64,000 nucleotides of DNA, taken from the NCBI GenBank assembly GCA_905199225.1, contig CAJKFS010000005.1, positions 15,455 to 79,454 of the forward strand, written 5' to 3'. The translations under genes were made by a program, and so were the position numbers. This document shows positions 1-9,171 of the stretch, piece by piece. Position 1 is the stretch's first letter, and the number at the start of each line of letters is the position of its first letter. The DNA is from an uncultured Collinsella sp. (GTDB taxonomy: Bacteria > Actinomycetota > Coriobacteriia > Coriobacteriales > Coriobacteriaceae). The notes under the pieces are model-generated. The model made no database searches and had not been told where the DNA came from. It worked only from the letters and a program-made list of their open reading frames with translations.

Positions 1-36
1 GCCGAATTCTTCGGCCTGGAACGATCCGTACTCCAT
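1..36 (-). CDS. 5' end of an unidentified gene, cut by the window edge
   Basis: On the minus strand an ATG at 36 is preceded by a strong AAGGAGG ribosome site. Only 12 codons (MEYGSFQAEEFG) are present before the window ends, so the product cannot be named. It is divergent from the aminotransferase that starts at 187, and the 150 bp between them must hold both promoters. Confidence 0.5.
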   Translation of the reverse strand, partial: MEYGSFQAEEFG

Positions 37-186
37 AGTGCCTCCTTGGGCGCCCCACGCCGGCATGCGCGGCGATTCGTAATTTATTGCGATGGACTTA
101 ATCTATCACGGCTTCATACCGTTGCGGCGGTGGCGGTCTATACTTAGACGAACTGCAACGTACCGCTTCGCGAAAGGTCGCACCCC

Positions 187-1491
187 ATGCAGACGATCTA
201 CCAGAAGATGGAAACCACCGAACTCGATGCCGCCATCGAGGCACTCAAAGCCGAGGTCGCCGAGGTCAAGGCCAAGGGCCTGGCGCTCGACATGGCCCGC
301 GGCAAGCCGTCGCCCTCCCAGGTTGACATCTCTCGACCCATGCTCGATATCCTCAATGCCGATGCCGATCTGCACGACGGCAACGTCGACTGCTCCAACT
401 ACGGCTGTTTTGAGGGCATTCCCTCGGCGCGCAAGCTGGCGGGGGAGTTCCTGGGTTGCCCCGCCGAGCAGACGCTCGTGCTGGGTTCGTCGAGCCTTTT
501 GATCGAGCATGACATCGCCGGCATGTTCTGGCGCTGTGGCTCGTGCGGCAGCGAGCCCTGGGACGCCTACGAGGCCGCGCACGACGGCAAGAAGGTCAAG
601 TTCCTGTGTCCCGTTCCCGGCTACGATCGCCACTTTGGCATCACCGCCGACTTGGGCATCGAGAACGTTCCCGTCGCGATGACCGATAACGGCCCCGACA
701 TGGACGAGATCGAGCGCCTCGTTGCCGCCGACGATTCCATCAAGGGTATCTGGTGCGTGCCCAAGTATTCCAACCCCACGGGCATCACCTTTAGCGAGGA
801 CACCGTGCGTCGCCTGGTCGAGATGCCCACGGCCGCGCCCGATTTTCGCATCTTCTGGGACAACGCCTACTGCGTGCACGACCTGTACGACGAGACCGAC
901 GAGCTCGCCAACATCTTTGACCTCGCTCGCGCGGTGGGCACCGAGGACCGCGTGGTGGCCTTTGCCTCGACGTCCAAGATCACCTTCCCGGGCGCCGGCA
1001 TCGGCTTTATCGGCGCGAGCCCCGCGGTCATCGCCGAGTTCTCCAAGCGCCTGAAGGCCGGCCTCATCAGCGCCGACAAGCTCAACCAGCTGCGTCACGT
1101 GCGCTTCCTTCCCACCATCGAGGCGGTCAAGGAGCACATGAAAAAGCATGCCGAGTTCCTGCGTCCGCGCTTTGAGGCCGTTGAGCGCAAGCTCACCGAG
1201 GGCTTGGGTAACACGGGTTGCGCCACTTGGACTCATCCCCATGGCGGCTACTTTGTGAGTTTTGATGGCCCCGAGGGCTCGGCCAAGAAGGTCGCCGCGC
1301 TTTGTGCCGACCTGGGCGTCAAGCTCACGCCGGCTGGTGCCACCTGGCCTTATGGCAAGGATCCGCGCGACACCAACATCCGCATCGCGCCGAGCTATCC
1401 CACGGTCGAGGACCTGGAGGCTGCGCTCGATGTGCTGGTGCTGGCTGTCAAGCTCGTCGCTGCCGAGCTTGCGCGTGCCGAGCGCGCCTAA
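187..1491 (+). CDS. Class I PLP-dependent aminotransferase (aspartate/MocR-like type)
   Basis: Cytosolic fold-type I aminotransferase, 434 aa. It resembles the aspartate-aminotransferase-like family related to MocR C-terminal domains: the N-terminal signature LDMARGKPSPSQ, the SNPTG motif near residues 195-199, WDNAY near 224-228 and the PLP lysine in STSK (Lys264). The family transfers amino groups between an amino acid, often aspartate, and 2-oxoglutarate. The exact substrate cannot be read here. Start at 187 has a GAAAGG site upstream; an internal ATG at 208 is an alternative. It stands alone between a divergent gene and the STAS gene, so it is probably monocistronic. Length and motifs are intact. 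Confidence 0.85.
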   Translation: MQTIYQKMETTELDAAIEALKAEVAEVKAKGLALDMARGKPSPSQVDISRPMLDILNADADLHDGNVDCSNYGCFEGIPSARKLAGEFLGCPAEQTLVLGSSSLLIEHDIAGMFWRCGSCGSEPWDAYEAAHDGKKVKFLCPVPGYDRHFGITADLGIENVPVAMTDNGPDMDEIERLVAADDSIKGIWCVPKYSNPTGITFSEDTVRRLVEMPTAAPDFRIFWDNAYCVHDLYDETDELANIFDLARAVGTEDRVVAFASTSKITFPGAGIGFIGASPAVIAEFSKRLKAGLISADKLNQLRHVRFLPTIEAVKEHMKKHAEFLRPRFEAVERKLTEGLGNTGCATWTHPHGGYFVSFDGPEGSAKKVAALCADLGVKLTPAGATWPYGKDPRDTNIRIAPSYPTVEDLEAALDVLVLAVKLVAAELARAERA

Positions 1492-1557
1492 CGCGTAGGG
1501 CCCCGCAAGTCCGCGCCTAGTACTATCCGCACTTTCGATACGTAAAGGAGCGTATAC

Positions 1558-1872
1558 ATGGATTTGGGTATTTCAACCAACCCCACGCCAGAGCTCTACA
1601 CCATTAAGGTAACCGGCGAGATCGATATCTCTAACGCCGATAGCCTGCGCAATGCCATCGACCTGGCGCTCGAGCAGCCCACCGAGGCCGTTGAGCTCGA
1701 TTTTGCCCAGGTGAGCTACATCGATTCGACGGGCATTGGCGTGCTCGTGGGTGCCGCGCACCACGCGGTTGACCACGGCAAGCGCTTTAGCTGCACGAAT
1801 GTGCAGCCCCCGGTGATGCGCGTGGTTCAGCTGTTGGGTGTCGACCAGGAGATTTCGATCACCGCTGCATAA
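1558..1872 (+). CDS. STAS-domain anti-sigma factor antagonist
   Basis: Single STAS domain of 104 aa, the SpoIIAA/RsbV fold. The conserved DSTGIGVL loop places the phosphorylatable serine at Ser57. In the family the unphosphorylated form binds an anti-sigma kinase and frees a sigma factor, and phosphorylation at this serine switches it off. A strong AAAGGAG site lies just upstream of ATG 1558. No anti-sigma kinase, phosphatase or sigma gene is adjacent, so its partners are encoded elsewhere. The next gene, tatA/B, has its own leader. Confidence 0.88.
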   Translation: MDLGISTNPTPELYTIKVTGEIDISNADSLRNAIDLALEQPTEAVELDFAQVSYIDSTGIGVLVGAAHHAVDHGKRFSCTNVQPPVMRVVQLLGVDQEISITAA

Positions 1873-2025
1873 TCTTTGCCCCCAAAAGGGCGTGCCATTT
1901 GGCATATGTTTGTGATGCGCTCGGACGTTTTGGCGTCCGGGCGCTATACTTGACCGAATGAATAGACGAGTTCCGGCCGAATGGCGCGGTGCGGGCTCGA
2001 CTCACATCGAGCCTTGGAGGTATGT

Positions 2026-2598
2026 GTGTTTGGTATTGGAGAGGGTGAGCTCGCGATCATCGTGGTCTTCGGCTTTTTGCTGTTTGGCCCGGATAAGCTC
2101 CCGCAGATGGGCCGCACGATCGGCCGTGCCATCCGTCAGTTCCGCGAGACGCAGGAAAAGATGACGGCCGTTGTTCAGTCCGAGATTATCGATCCGGTGA
2201 GCGAGGCCGCGTCGGCCCCGGTCAAGCCCAAGAAGACTGCTGCGACCGACGACGATTCCGATGCGGACGAGGATGCCGCCGAGACGGCAGCGCCCGCCAA
2301 GAAGGAGACCTTTGCCGAGCGTCGCGCCCGTCTTGCTGCTGAGAAGGCCGCAAGCGAGGGTGCTGCTGAGGGCGAAGGCGCTGTTGATGAGGCCGAGGGT
2401 ACAGAGCCTGCTACTGCCGTCGAGCCCGAGCCTGCTGCAGAGCCCGAGCCCGAGCCGGCAGAGCCCACGACGGCTGACCTCTACGCCCGCCGTCCCCGCA
2501 AGCGCAAGGCTGTCGTCGACCAGCTCGCTCGCGAGCTCGAGGCCGAGGACGATGCCGAGGCTGCTGCCGCCGACGCCCCGAAGGGAGGCGATGAGTAA
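2026..2598 (+). CDS. tatA: Sec-independent translocase protein TatA/TatB
   Basis: Membrane component of the twin-arginine export system. One N-terminal membrane helix (ELAIIVVFGFLLFGPDKLP, about residues 6-24) carries the FGP hinge and is followed by an amphipathic helix (GRTIGRAIRQFRE). After that comes a long acidic, Ala/Pro/Glu-rich cytosolic region of about 130 residues. I chose GTG 2026 because GGAGG lies 5 bases upstream; the open frame extends back to 1981, but that places the membrane helix unnaturally far in. The stop overlaps the tatC start (TAATG), so tatA and tatC are translationally coupled. TatA versus TatB cannot be settled from sequence alone. Confidence 0.87.
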   Translation: MFGIGEGELAIIVVFGFLLFGPDKLPQMGRTIGRAIRQFRETQEKMTAVVQSEIIDPVSEAASAPVKPKKTAATDDDSDADEDAAETAAPAKKETFAERRARLAAEKAASEGAAEGEGAVDEAEGTEPATAVEPEPAAEPEPEPAEPTTADLYARRPRKRKAVVDQLARELEAEDDAEAAAADAPKGGDE

Positions 2599-3389
2599 TG
2601 CCGATCGGACCTGCGCGCATGCCGCTCTTCGATCACTTGGGAGAGCTCCGTCGCCGCCTGACCATCGTGGTCGTTTCGGTGTTTGCCGCCGCCATCGTGC
2701 TGTACTTTGCCACGCCCGTGGTGCTCGATATTCTTGAGGACCCCATCCGCTCCTTTGTGCCGGACGGTAAGTTTTACATCACCACCACGCTCGGCGGCTT
2801 TGGCCTGCGCTTCTCGCTTGCCATCAAGATGGCCGTGGTCATGTGCACGCCCATGATCATCTGGCAGATTCTGGCATTTTTCCTGCCGGCACTGCGCCCC
2901 AACGAGCGCAAGTGGGTTGTGCCCACGGTGCTCGCCTCGACGGTGCTGTTCTTCCTGGGTGCCATCTTCTGCTACTTCATCATCATCCCGGCGGGCTTTG
3001 AGTGGCTCATCGGCGAGACCTCGGCTGTCGCTACGGCGTTGCCCGATCTGGAGAACTACGTCAACATGGAGCTGCTCTTTATGATCGGCTTTGGTGTGGC
3101 GTTTGAGCTGCCGCTCATCATCTTCTACCTGTCCGTTTTCCACATCGTGTCCTATGCGGCCTTCCGCAGCGCCTGGCGCTACGTGTACGTAGGCCTGCTC
3201 GTGGGTTCGGCTGTGATTACGCCCGACGGCTCGCCAGTTACGCTGGGTCTCATGTATGGCGCCCTGCTCTCGCTCTACGAGATTTCGCTCGCCATCGCTC
3301 GCGTGGTCATTACCGCGCGCGAGGGCAAGGAGGGCCTGTTCGTGAGCCGTCTGGACCTGTTCTCGGACGACGAGGACGACGAGGAGTAA
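2598..3389 (+). CDS. tatC: Twin-arginine translocase subunit TatC
   Basis: Polytopic membrane protein of 263 aa with the usual six hydrophobic segments and the N-terminal HLGELRRRL motif (residues 13-21) that defines TatC and helps recognise Tat signal peptides. The conserved FELPLIIFYLS segment is present. It begins one base inside the tatA/B stop codon and ends six bases before hypA, forming a tight tatA-tatC-hypA run. Tat substrates in related anaerobes include Fe-S and molybdenum reductases and hydrogenase subunits, which fits the hyp genes alongside. The C-terminus is acidic (DDEDDEE). Confidence 0.93.
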   Translation: MPIGPARMPLFDHLGELRRRLTIVVVSVFAAAIVLYFATPVVLDILEDPIRSFVPDGKFYITTTLGGFGLRFSLAIKMAVVMCTPMIIWQILAFFLPALRPNERKWVVPTVLASTVLFFLGAIFCYFIIIPAGFEWLIGETSAVATALPDLENYVNMELLFMIGFGVAFELPLIIFYLSVFHIVSYAAFRSAWRYVYVGLLVGSAVITPDGSPVTLGLMYGALLSLYEISLAIARVVITAREGKEGLFVSRLDLFSDDEDDEE

Positions 3390-3395
3390 ATCGGT

Positions 3396-3752
3396 ATGCA
3401 CGAGGTTGGCATTGTCAACGGCATACTCGATACAGTGATTCGCGCGGCGCGTGGGGCGGGGGCCTCGCGCGCCGTTTTGGTAACGCTGCGTATCGGGGAT
3501 ATGACCGAGGTCGTGCGCGAGGCGCTCGGCTTTGCGTGGGAGACGTTTCGCGACGAGGACCCGCTCACGCGAGGCTGCGAGCTTGCCGTGGAGGAAGTCC
3601 ATCCACAAAGCGAGTGTCTGGACTGCGGGGAGGTCTTTGAGCACGATCGCTTCCATTGCCGCTGTCCCCAATGTGGCGGCGCCAACGTGCGTCTGCTGCA
3701 CGGCCGCGAGCTCGACATCGCAAGTATCGAAATCGAAACCCCCGACGATTAG
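3396..3752 (+). CDS. hypA: Hydrogenase/urease nickel incorporation protein HypA
   Basis: Nickel-binding metallochaperone of 118 aa. It starts MHEVGI, where His2 is the nickel ligand, and carries a zinc ribbon made of CLDCG (about residues 74-78) and CPQCGG. HypA hands nickel to NiFe hydrogenase precursors or urease together with HypB, which follows directly. It starts six bases after tatC, so it is likely co-transcribed with it. No hydrogenase structural genes lie in the window, so the client enzyme must be elsewhere. Confidence 0.93.
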   Translation: MHEVGIVNGILDTVIRAARGAGASRAVLVTLRIGDMTEVVREALGFAWETFRDEDPLTRGCELAVEEVHPQSECLDCGEVFEHDRFHCRCPQCGGANVRLLHGRELDIASIEIETPDD

Positions 3753-3807
3753 CCCGCTAGCCATCTGGTGATGGGGTATAAAGGGGCCAAAGTAAGGAGT
3801 GCCGAGT

Positions 3808-4491
3808 ATGGCTGAGAAAACGATTGATATCGCGTCGCCGATTCTGTCGCGCAACGAGCGCCTGGCAGATCAGCTGCGACAGCGATTTAAAGAGACAAAC
3901 ACCTATGTGATCAATGTGCTGTCGAGCCCCGGTTCGGGCAAGACCACCACGATCCTGGGCACCAACGAGCGCCTGCGCGACAAGGCTGGCCTGCGCTGTG
4001 CCGTCATCGAGGGCGATATTGCCTCGGATGTCGACGCCATCACCATGAAGGAAGCCGGCATGCCCGCCATCCAGATCAATACGGGCGGCCTGTGCCATCT
4101 CGAGGGCAACATGATCATGGAGGCCGTCGACGCGTTCGACCAGGCGGTGGGCCTTCAAAACATCGACGTCATCTTTATCGAAAACGTGGGTAACCTGGTC
4201 TGCCCAGTCGACTTTGACCTGGGCGAGAACCTGTCCATCATGATTCTTTCGGTGCCCGAGGGCGACGACAAGCCTATCAAGTACCCGGGCATCTTCCAAC
4301 ACGCCGGCGCGCAGCTGCTCAACAAGGTCGACGTGGCTCCGGCTTTCGATTTTGACATGGATAGGTATACTAAGACACTCGATGACCTCAATCCGCAGGC
4401 GCCGCGGTTTGCCGTGAGCGCGCGCAAGGGCGAGGGCATGGATGCCTGGTGTGATTGGCTCATCGGGCAGATTGAGCAAGCAAGGGCGTAA
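3808..4491 (+). CDS. hypB: Hydrogenase nickel incorporation GTPase HypB
   Basis: SIMIBI-class GTPase, 227 aa, with the P-loop SSPGSGKTT near residues 41-49, and the metal-site motif NTGGLCHLEG near residues 91-100 carrying the conserved Cys-His pair. The N-terminal CxxCGC site and His-rich stretch of many HypB proteins are absent, so nickel storage is not built in. ATG 3808 is preferred over GTG 3799 because AAGGAG sits eight bases upstream of it. It follows hypA by about 55 bp. Nickel transfer from HypB to HypA uses GTP hydrolysis. Confidence 0.92.
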   Translation: MAEKTIDIASPILSRNERLADQLRQRFKETNTYVINVLSSPGSGKTTTILGTNERLRDKAGLRCAVIEGDIASDVDAITMKEAGMPAIQINTGGLCHLEGNMIMEAVDAFDQAVGLQNIDVIFIENVGNLVCPVDFDLGENLSIMILSVPEGDDKPIKYPGIFQHAGAQLLNKVDVAPAFDFDMDRYTKTLDDLNPQAPRFAVSARKGEGMDAWCDWLIGQIEQARA

Positions 4492-4545
4492 GTCGGCCGC
4501 CATACGGGCGGGCGTAGCCGCAGAGATACGAGATAGGAGCCTCTT

Positions 4546-7137
4546 TTGAAGCTCATCATCGCCGAGAAAAACGACGCCGCGCGTCAGATCGCCGAGCGGC
4601 TGTCCACGGGCAAGCCCAAAAAGGACAAGGTGTACAACACCGCCATCTACCGTTTTGAGTGGAAGGGCGAGGAGTGCGTGACGATCGGTCTTGCCGGTCA
4701 CATCCTTGCGCCCGATTTTTGCGACAGCGTGCTGTTCGATAAAAAGCTGGGCTGGTATTCGGTCACCGAGGACGGCGAGATGCTGCCGGCCGACATACCC
4801 GATGGCCTGGCGCGTCCGCCCTACGACACCAAGCGCAAGCCGTTTCTTGCCGATGGCATCTCAATCAAGGGCTGGAAACTCGAGAGCCTGCCTTACCTCA
4901 CCTGGGCGCCCGTCATTAAGCTACCGGCCGAGAAGGAGCTCATTCGCTCGCTCAAGAACCTTGCCAAGAAGTCTGACAGCGTCATCATCGCCACGGACTT
5001 CGACCGCGAGGGCGAGCTGATTGGCTCGGATGCTCTCAACAAGGTGCGCGAGGTTGCGCCGGACTTGCCGGTCGCCCGCGCCCAGTACTCTTCGTTTACC
5101 AAGGCCGAGATCACGCAGGCCTTCGATAACCTCGTCACGCTCGACCAGAATCTGGCCGACGCCGGCGAGAGCCGTCAGCACATCGACCTCATCTGGGGCG
5201 CGGTGCTCACGCGCTATCTGACGCTCGCCAAGTTTGGCGGCTTTGGCAACGTGCGCTCCGCCGGCCGCGTGCAGACGCCGACGCTCGCCCTGGTGGTCGA
5301 GCGCGAACGCGAACGCATGGCGTTTGTGCCCGAGGACTATTGGCAGATTCGCGGCATGGGTGCCGCTCAGGGTGCTGCCGAGGATGACCGCTTTAAGATT
5401 GCGCACAAGACGACACGTTTTACCGACAAAGATGCTGCCGAGACGGCGTACGGCCACGTCGACGGCGCTACGACGGCAACCGTCGCCGCGGTGACCAAGC
5501 GCTCCCGCAAGCAGCAGCCGCCCACGCCGTTTGCGACGACCTCGCTGCAGGCTGCCGCCGCGGCCGAGGGCATCTCACCTGCACGTACCATGCGCATCGC
5601 CGAGTCCCTCTACATGGCGGGGCTTATCAGCTATCCGCGTGTCGACAACACCGTGTACCCTGCGACGCTCGATCTGGGCGCCGTGGTGAGCGACCTGGCA
5701 AAGATCAACCCGGCGCTGGCGCCCGTGTGCAAAAAGGTACTCGCCGGCCCCATGAAGCCCACGCGCGGCAAAGTCGAGACCACCGACCACCCGCCCATCT
5801 ACCCCACGGGCGAAGGCGATCCGTCCACGCTCGATGGCGGCCAGCGCAAGCTCTACGACCTGATAGCCCGTCGCTTCCTGGCGACGCTTATGGGTCCCGC
5901 GACCATCGAGAACACCAAGCTCGAGCTCGACGTGAACGGTGAGCCGTTCGTGGCTTCGGGCGATGTGCTCGTGACTCCGGGCTTCCGCGAGGCGTATCCG
6001 TATGGACTTAAGCGCGATGAGCAGATGCCGCCGCTGGAGCAGGGCGATACGGTCGATGTGTTCGACATTAAACTCGAGGCCAAGCAGACCGAGCCGCCCG
6101 CGCGCTACAGCCAGGGCAAGCTCGTGCAGGAGATGGAAAAGCGCGGCCTGGGTACCAAGTCCACGCGTGCGAGCATCATCGAGCGCCTGTATGCCGTGCG
6201 CTATCTCAAAAATGATCCCGTTGAGCCGAGCCAGCTGGGCATCGCCATCATCGACGCGCTGACGCAATTTGCCCCGCGCATCACGAGCCCCGATATGACC
6301 AGCGAGCTTGATGGCGATATGACCCGCGTCGAGCGCGGCGAGGACACCGAAGAGCATGTCGTGACGCACTCGCGCGCGCTGCTGGCTGGCGTGCTCGACG
6401 AGCTGCTCAAGCACACGCAGGAGCTGGGCGACGCCATCAGCGACGCCGTTACGGCCGATGCGCACGTGGGCGCCTGCCCCAAGTGCGGCAAGGACCTGGT
6501 TATGAAGACGAGCGCCAAGACCCGTGGCAGCTTCATTGGCTGCATGGGCTGGCCCGACTGCGACGTGACCTATCCGGTGCCGAGCGGCGTCAAGGTAAGC
6601 CCGCTCGAGGGCGAGGCAGCCGTGTGCCCCGAGTGCGGCGCGCCGCGCATTAAGTGTCAGCCGTTCCGCCAGAAGGCTTTCGAGATCTGCGTGAACCCGA
6701 CGTGCCCCACCAACTACGAGCCCGACCTTAAGGTGGGCGAGTGCAAGGTGTGTGCCGAGGCCGGACGCCATGGCGACCTGATCGCACACAAGAGCGAGAA
6801 GAGCGGCAAGCGCTTTATCCGCTGCACCAACTATGACGATTGCGGCGTGAGCTATCCGCTGCCGGCGCGTGGCAAGCTCGAGGCGACGGGCGAGACCTGC
6901 CCCGAGTGCGGTGCCCCCATCGTGGTGGTCAACACGGCGCGCGGTCCGTGGCGCATCTGCGTCAACATGGACTGCCCGACCAAGGAGAAGAAGCCGGCTC
7001 GCGGCCGCAAAACTGCGACCAAGGCGAGTACGGCAAAGAAGACGACGGCGGCAAAGAAGACTGCTGCCAAGAAGACGACCGCCAAAAAGACGACGGCCAA
7101 GAAGTCGACTACCAAAAAGACCGCTGCCGACAAGTAG
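4546..7137 (+). CDS. topA: Type IA DNA topoisomerase with zinc ribbons and Lys/Thr/Ala tail
   Basis: Relaxes negatively supercoiled DNA. The N-terminal TOPRIM domain carries Glu7 and the acidic triad D151, D153, E155 in ATDFDREGE. The catalytic tyrosine is Tyr363 in SYPRVDN. Four-cysteine zinc ribbons run from about residue 644 to 820 (CPKCG, CPECG, CKVC, CPECG), followed by a basic low-complexity tail of repeated AKKT units. At 863 aa it is complete. The start is TTG 4546 with AGGAG upstream; no ATG fits better. The SYPRVDN variant (canonical SYPRTDS) and lineage-typical ribbons place it in the TopA/Top3-like group. Confidence 0.88.
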   Translation: MKLIIAEKNDAARQIAERLSTGKPKKDKVYNTAIYRFEWKGEECVTIGLAGHILAPDFCDSVLFDKKLGWYSVTEDGEMLPADIPDGLARPPYDTKRKPFLADGISIKGWKLESLPYLTWAPVIKLPAEKELIRSLKNLAKKSDSVIIATDFDREGELIGSDALNKVREVAPDLPVARAQYSSFTKAEITQAFDNLVTLDQNLADAGESRQHIDLIWGAVLTRYLTLAKFGGFGNVRSAGRVQTPTLALVVERERERMAFVPEDYWQIRGMGAAQGAAEDDRFKIAHKTTRFTDKDAAETAYGHVDGATTATVAAVTKRSRKQQPPTPFATTSLQAAAAAEGISPARTMRIAESLYMAGLISYPRVDNTVYPATLDLGAVVSDLAKINPALAPVCKKVLAGPMKPTRGKVETTDHPPIYPTGEGDPSTLDGGQRKLYDLIARRFLATLMGPATIENTKLELDVNGEPFVASGDVLVTPGFREAYPYGLKRDEQMPPLEQGDTVDVFDIKLEAKQTEPPARYSQGKLVQEMEKRGLGTKSTRASIIERLYAVRYLKNDPVEPSQLGIAIIDALTQFAPRITSPDMTSELDGDMTRVERGEDTEEHVVTHSRALLAGVLDELLKHTQELGDAISDAVTADAHVGACPKCGKDLVMKTSAKTRGSFIGCMGWPDCDVTYPVPSGVKVSPLEGEAAVCPECGAPRIKCQPFRQKAFEICVNPTCPTNYEPDLKVGECKVCAEAGRHGDLIAHKSEKSGKRFIRCTNYDDCGVSYPLPARGKLEATGETCPECGAPIVVVNTARGPWRICVNMDCPTKEKKPARGRKTATKASTAKKTTAAKKTAAKKTTAKKTTAKKSTTKKTAADK

Positions 7138-7164
7138 CCGCACGGTCGAAACATCACCTAAAAC

Positions 7165-7203
7165 AAAAACGAGCGAGGACCCCGCGATCCTCGCTCGTTT
7201 TTT
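7165..7203 (+). terminator. Rho-independent terminator after the topoisomerase gene
   Basis: A perfect 11-bp stem (ACGAGCGAGGA and its complement) with an 8-base loop is followed by a run of T residues. It lies 28 bp past the topoisomerase stop. Confidence 0.9.
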
Positions 7204-7206
7204 AGG

Positions 7207-7263
7207 CAGTCATTGGGGACGTTCTTTAATGACTAGTCGTTTAAGACCGTCGCATGTGACTAG
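7207..7263. repeat. Inverted pair of a short ACTAGTCATT...AATGACTAG element
   Basis: Two related 30-32 bp copies lie in opposite orientation, sharing AGTCATTGGGGACGTTCTT and ACTAGTCGTTTAAGA. The same element occurs at 34993-35024 and 59222-59250. The right end supplies the TAG stop codon of the minus-strand zinc-ribbon gene. Confidence 0.75.
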
Positions 7264-8246
7264 TTCACTTCGACGGGTTTGGCGCCGGGATAGCGCTCCT
7301 CAAAGTCTAGGCGGTACTTATTGTCATTGGTGCCCGCCACGTTGTCGCGCGACAGCGGCGCCACGATCTCATTCTTGTGGTCCGCAGGCTTGGCGTATTT
7401 CAGGCTGATCTCCCAGGCATCACAGATTGCGTCAATGCGGTGATCCAGGTCGTCGTACAGGGCGATGATGTCCTTCCAGGAGCTGTAGTTCTTGGAGCTC
7501 GTCGGGACGTCTAGGTCCTCGACGATGTCGTAATACTGCTCGATGGTGTTCTCCGTGCGCTCGGCGACGTCGGCGAGATTTTGACGGGTGGTTCGATCCT
7601 CTTCCAGATAGCTGCCGTTGAAGTTCTGCGCGCAGCCACGGACGTAGTTGTCGAGGTCTTCGAGCAAGTCGTAGTATTCGCTTAGTCGGCGGTAGAGATT
7701 CTGCTCGGAGAGCGTTGCTTCGCCGCCATCCTCGTCGTCGTCATCGTCATCATCGTCGTACAGGCTGTTGGGATCGCCGAGAGGCTTTAGGTCATCGTCG
7801 TCGACGTCATGGTGCAGCTTAGCTACCTCGGCGGTCGTCTGCGTGGCGGCGTTGTCGAAAGGCTTGATCACAAAGAAAACGACCAGGGCGATGATGATCG
7901 CCACCAGCACAACGATAACGGCGATAAGCGGCCCGGTGCCGCTCTTTTTGGGAGCGGGGGTCTGTGGTGAAGCGGGCGCGTATGCGGGAGCCGGCTGCTG
8001 TTGGGGCGAGCCACTCGCGACGGGTACGCGCTGCGTAGTCTCGACGGTCGCGGGGCCTGCGGCGGGGTCGGGGCGATAGGCGAGGGGGTCGTCCGCCTTG
8101 GCTTGCGGCGTATCGAGGGAACCGGTCTGCTCAAAAGCGGGCTGGCTATCGCTCGCGGTTGTTTGCTCAACGGGTGCACCGCACGAGGTGCAGAACTTGG
8201 CATCATCTGCAAGAAGCTTGCCGCACGAGGCGCAATACCGAGACAT
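7260..8246 (-). CDS. Zinc-ribbon membrane protein with acidic linker
   Basis: Begins with a double-Cys zinc ribbon (CASCG, then CTSCG) at residues 4-24. A Pro/Ala/Gln-rich linker leads to one membrane helix (LIAVIVVLVAIIIALVVFFV, about residues 110-130). An extracytoplasmic part follows, with a run of aspartates and a helical, DUF-like region rich in Tyr, Leu and Asp. The layout matches zinc_ribbon_2 membrane proteins common in Actinobacteria and Firmicutes, which have no agreed function. ATG 8246 is chosen for the GGAG site just upstream. The gene is convergent with topA, and its TAG stop lies inside the repeat element that ends at 7263. Confidence 0.75.
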   Translation of the reverse strand: MSRYCASCGKLLADDAKFCTSCGAPVEQTTASDSQPAFEQTGSLDTPQAKADDPLAYRPDPAAGPATVETTQRVPVASGSPQQQPAPAYAPASPQTPAPKKSGTGPLIAVIVVLVAIIIALVVFFVIKPFDNAATQTTAEVAKLHHDVDDDDLKPLGDPNSLYDDDDDDDDEDGGEATLSEQNLYRRLSEYYDLLEDLDNYVRGCAQNFNGSYLEEDRTTRQNLADVAERTENTIEQYYDIVEDLDVPTSSKNYSSWKDIIALYDDLDHRIDAICDAWEISLKYAKPADHKNEIVAPLSRDNVAGTNDNKYRLDFEERYPGAKPVEVN

Positions 8247-8314
8247 TGCCACTCCTTTCGCCACATTTCAATGCAATACGACGATTATACCCAGCGTCCA
8301 AAATTCCCCATCAT

Positions 8315-8383
8315 AAGTTGCGGTGAAATAGGGACTGTTTGGCGGTCTCAGAGCTTCAATCAGTCCCTATTTCACCGCAACTT
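8315..8383. repeat. Perfect 23-bp inverted repeat element
   Basis: Arms at 8315-8337 and 8361-8383 (reading AAGTTGCGGTGAAATAGGG inward) are perfectly complementary around a 23-base centre. A degenerate copy is at 59143-59210. Both copies lie between genes, and both have a CATTGGGGACG stretch nearby. Confidence 0.8.
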
Positions 8384-8486
8384 TGGAAAGGCACCTTTAG
8401 CCATTGGGGACGCACCGAGCACTGGGGTATCATGGCTTGGTTGCTATAAATCGCATTTACGCGCCTTGTAGGAAGGGGCTGCGCCC

Positions 8487-9170
8487 ATGGCTTTTGAGCC
8501 CGCTCAACATAGCTTTATCACGCTCGAGGGCGTCGACAGTGCCGGCAAGTCCACGCAGGCGCGCCTGCTTGCCCGCGCGCTCGAACTCGCTGGCTACCAG
8601 GTTGTGAGCCTGCGCGAGCCGGGCGGTACCGCCATCAGCGAAAAGATCCGTGCTCTGCTGCTCGACCCCGCCAACACGGCGATGGGTGACACCTGCGAGC
8701 TGCTGCTCTACGAGGCGGCGCGTGCCCAGCTGGTGCACGAGGTCATAGCTCCCGCCCTTGCTGCCGGCAAGGTGGTCCTGTGCGACCGCTTCTACGATTC
8801 CACAACCTGCTATCAGGCGTTTGCCGATGGCCTCGACCGTCAGATGGTACGCGATGCCAACAACCTGGCTGTCGCCGGTACGCATCCGGCGCTCACGCTC
8901 GTCTACCACATCACACCCGAGCAGGCGGCGTTACGCATGGCAGCCCGTGGCGCGGCAGATCGCATGGAGGCAAAAGGCATGGCCTTCCAAGAGCGCGTCT
9001 ACCAGGGATTTTGCGCCATTGCCGCCGAGGAACCAAACCGCGTAAAGCTCATCGACGCGACCGCGACCATCGAGGAAGTCTTCGAGAAGACGGTCGAGCA
9101 GGTTCGCGCCTACGGCCTCGATATTTCCCAGGACGCCGTCACCGCCGCGCTTGCCCAGGAGGCCGAGTAA
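8487..9170 (+). CDS. tmk: Thymidylate kinase
   Basis: Phosphorylates dTMP to dTDP in the cytosol. The P-loop EGVDSAGKST (residues 14-23) is the DGAGKST form with Ser in place of Gly. The dTMP-binding LREPGGT motif (about residues 42-48) and the DRFYDST loop (about 98-104) are present. The 227-aa length is usual. Its stop is one base before the ATG of the delta-prime gene, the common tmk-holB pairing. It is followed without a break by holB and the PSP1 gene, so these three form an operon for DNA replication and RNA regulation. Confidence 0.94.
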   Translation: MAFEPAQHSFITLEGVDSAGKSTQARLLARALELAGYQVVSLREPGGTAISEKIRALLLDPANTAMGDTCELLLYEAARAQLVHEVIAPALAAGKVVLCDRFYDSTTCYQAFADGLDRQMVRDANNLAVAGTHPALTLVYHITPEQAALRMAARGAADRMEAKGMAFQERVYQGFCAIAAEEPNRVKLIDATATIEEVFEKTVEQVRAYGLDISQDAVTAALAQEAE

Positions 9171-9171
9171 C

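Noticed and set aside
2481..3854. Long open frame on the minus strand over tatC and hypA
   Set aside because: It is the complement of well-supported genes, has low-complexity His/Arg content and no ribosome site; a codon-bias artefact of high-GC DNA.
5575..7143. Long open frame on the minus strand over topA
   Set aside because: Complement of the topoisomerase gene; Leu/Arg/Ala-rich with no recognisable domain.
8402..8420. CATTGGGGACGCACCG as another full copy of the ACTAGTC element
   Set aside because: Only the central ATTGGGGACG matches; both inverted ends are missing.
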